Source: a bacterium
GTDB taxonomy: Bacteria; Verrucomicrobiota; Verrucomicrobiae; Limisphaerales; J093
NCBI GenBank assembly: GCA_021839785.1
Contig: JAKCAB010000583.1
Location: 1-6,230 of the forward strand
DNA length: 6,230 bases
Direction: 5' to 3'
The notes under the pieces were generated by a model that did no database searches, was not told the origin of the DNA, and saw only the letters and a list, made by a program, of their open reading frames with translations. The number at the start of each line of letters is the position of its first letter. Position 1 is the stretch's first letter. A program made the position numbers and the translations under genes. Shown one piece after another: positions 6,205 to 6,230 of the stretch.

Positions 6205-6230
6205 GGGAACGCAAGACTGATACGGGCTTT
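6201..6230 (-). CDS. Possible C-terminal end of an upstream gene (9 codons)
   Basis: The minus-strand frame reading KARISLAFP and then TGA (6203-6201) is open to the window edge. Its stop would overlap the methyltransferase ATG as ATGA, the same four-base overlap seen at the next junctions. This is why I list it, but nine codons carry no homology signal and an open stretch this short can occur by chance. If real, an upstream nucleotide-sugar biosynthesis gene (for example a dehydratase or epimerase) would be expected. Confidence 0.35.
   Translation of the reverse strand, partial: KARISLAFP

Larger units (their letters stand above)
1..6230 (-). other. Single polycistronic sugar-modification and glycan-export operon (extends past both edges)
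   Basis: All genes point the same way. Junctions are GTGA (4957-4960), ATGA (3995-3998), GTGA (3225-3228), GTGA (2419-2422), TGATG (1518-1522) and an 18-base gap (165-182). I see no inverted repeat with a T-run and no space for an internal promoter, so transcription should begin upstream of 6230 and continue past position 1. The 18-base gap is the only intergenic DNA apart from the far right edge. It contains no recognisable element. Confidence 0.8.

Overview
The window is a single dense block of genes, all on the minus strand, so it reads from right (6230) to left (1). It looks like part of a surface-polysaccharide (O-antigen, capsule or exopolysaccharide) cluster from a high-GC bacterium (roughly 60-65% G+C by eye), probably Gram-negative. 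The coding sequences show little Shine-Dalgarno signal. No rRNA, tRNA, phage or IS marker is present to place the organism. A Verrucomicrobiota or similar environmental lineage would fit, but that is only a guess.

The layout in transcription order is as follows. (a) Thirty bases at the right edge could hold the last codons of an upstream gene. (b) 6204-4957 is a TylC3/TcaB9-type sugar C-methyltransferase with an N-terminal zinc site. (c) 4960-3995 is an extended-SDR NAD(P)-dependent nucleotide-sugar epimerase/dehydratase/reductase. (d) 3998-3225 is a TylF/MycF-type SAM-dependent O-methyltransferase. (e) 3228-2419 and (f) 2422-1520 are the two halves of a split, thiamine-diphosphate-dependent transketolase. 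(g) 1520-183 is a Wzx-like multi-spanning flippase. (h) 164 to beyond position 1 is the start of a family 2 glycosyltransferase, cut by the window edge.

Adjacent stop and start codons overlap at five internal junctions: ATGA or GTGA four-base overlaps at four, and a one-base TGATG overlap at the fifth. Only the last junction (flippase to glycosyltransferase) has a gap, of 18 bases. This implies one polycistronic mRNA with translational coupling. It also fixes the starts: three of the genes begin with GTG, and the longest open frames for four genes (the SDR, the O-methyltransferase, the transketolase C-terminal half and the flippase) run too far upstream. No promoter or terminator is visible inside the window.

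Taken together, the genes suggest synthesis of an unusual nucleotide-activated sugar that may be branched (C-methyl and/or a two-carbon ketol side chain from the transketolase pair) and O-methylated. A glycosyltransferase would then place it on a lipid-linked oligosaccharide, and the flippase would export that oligosaccharide. The most notable point is the split transketolase inside a sugar-modification and export operon. Its role there is inferred, not shown.
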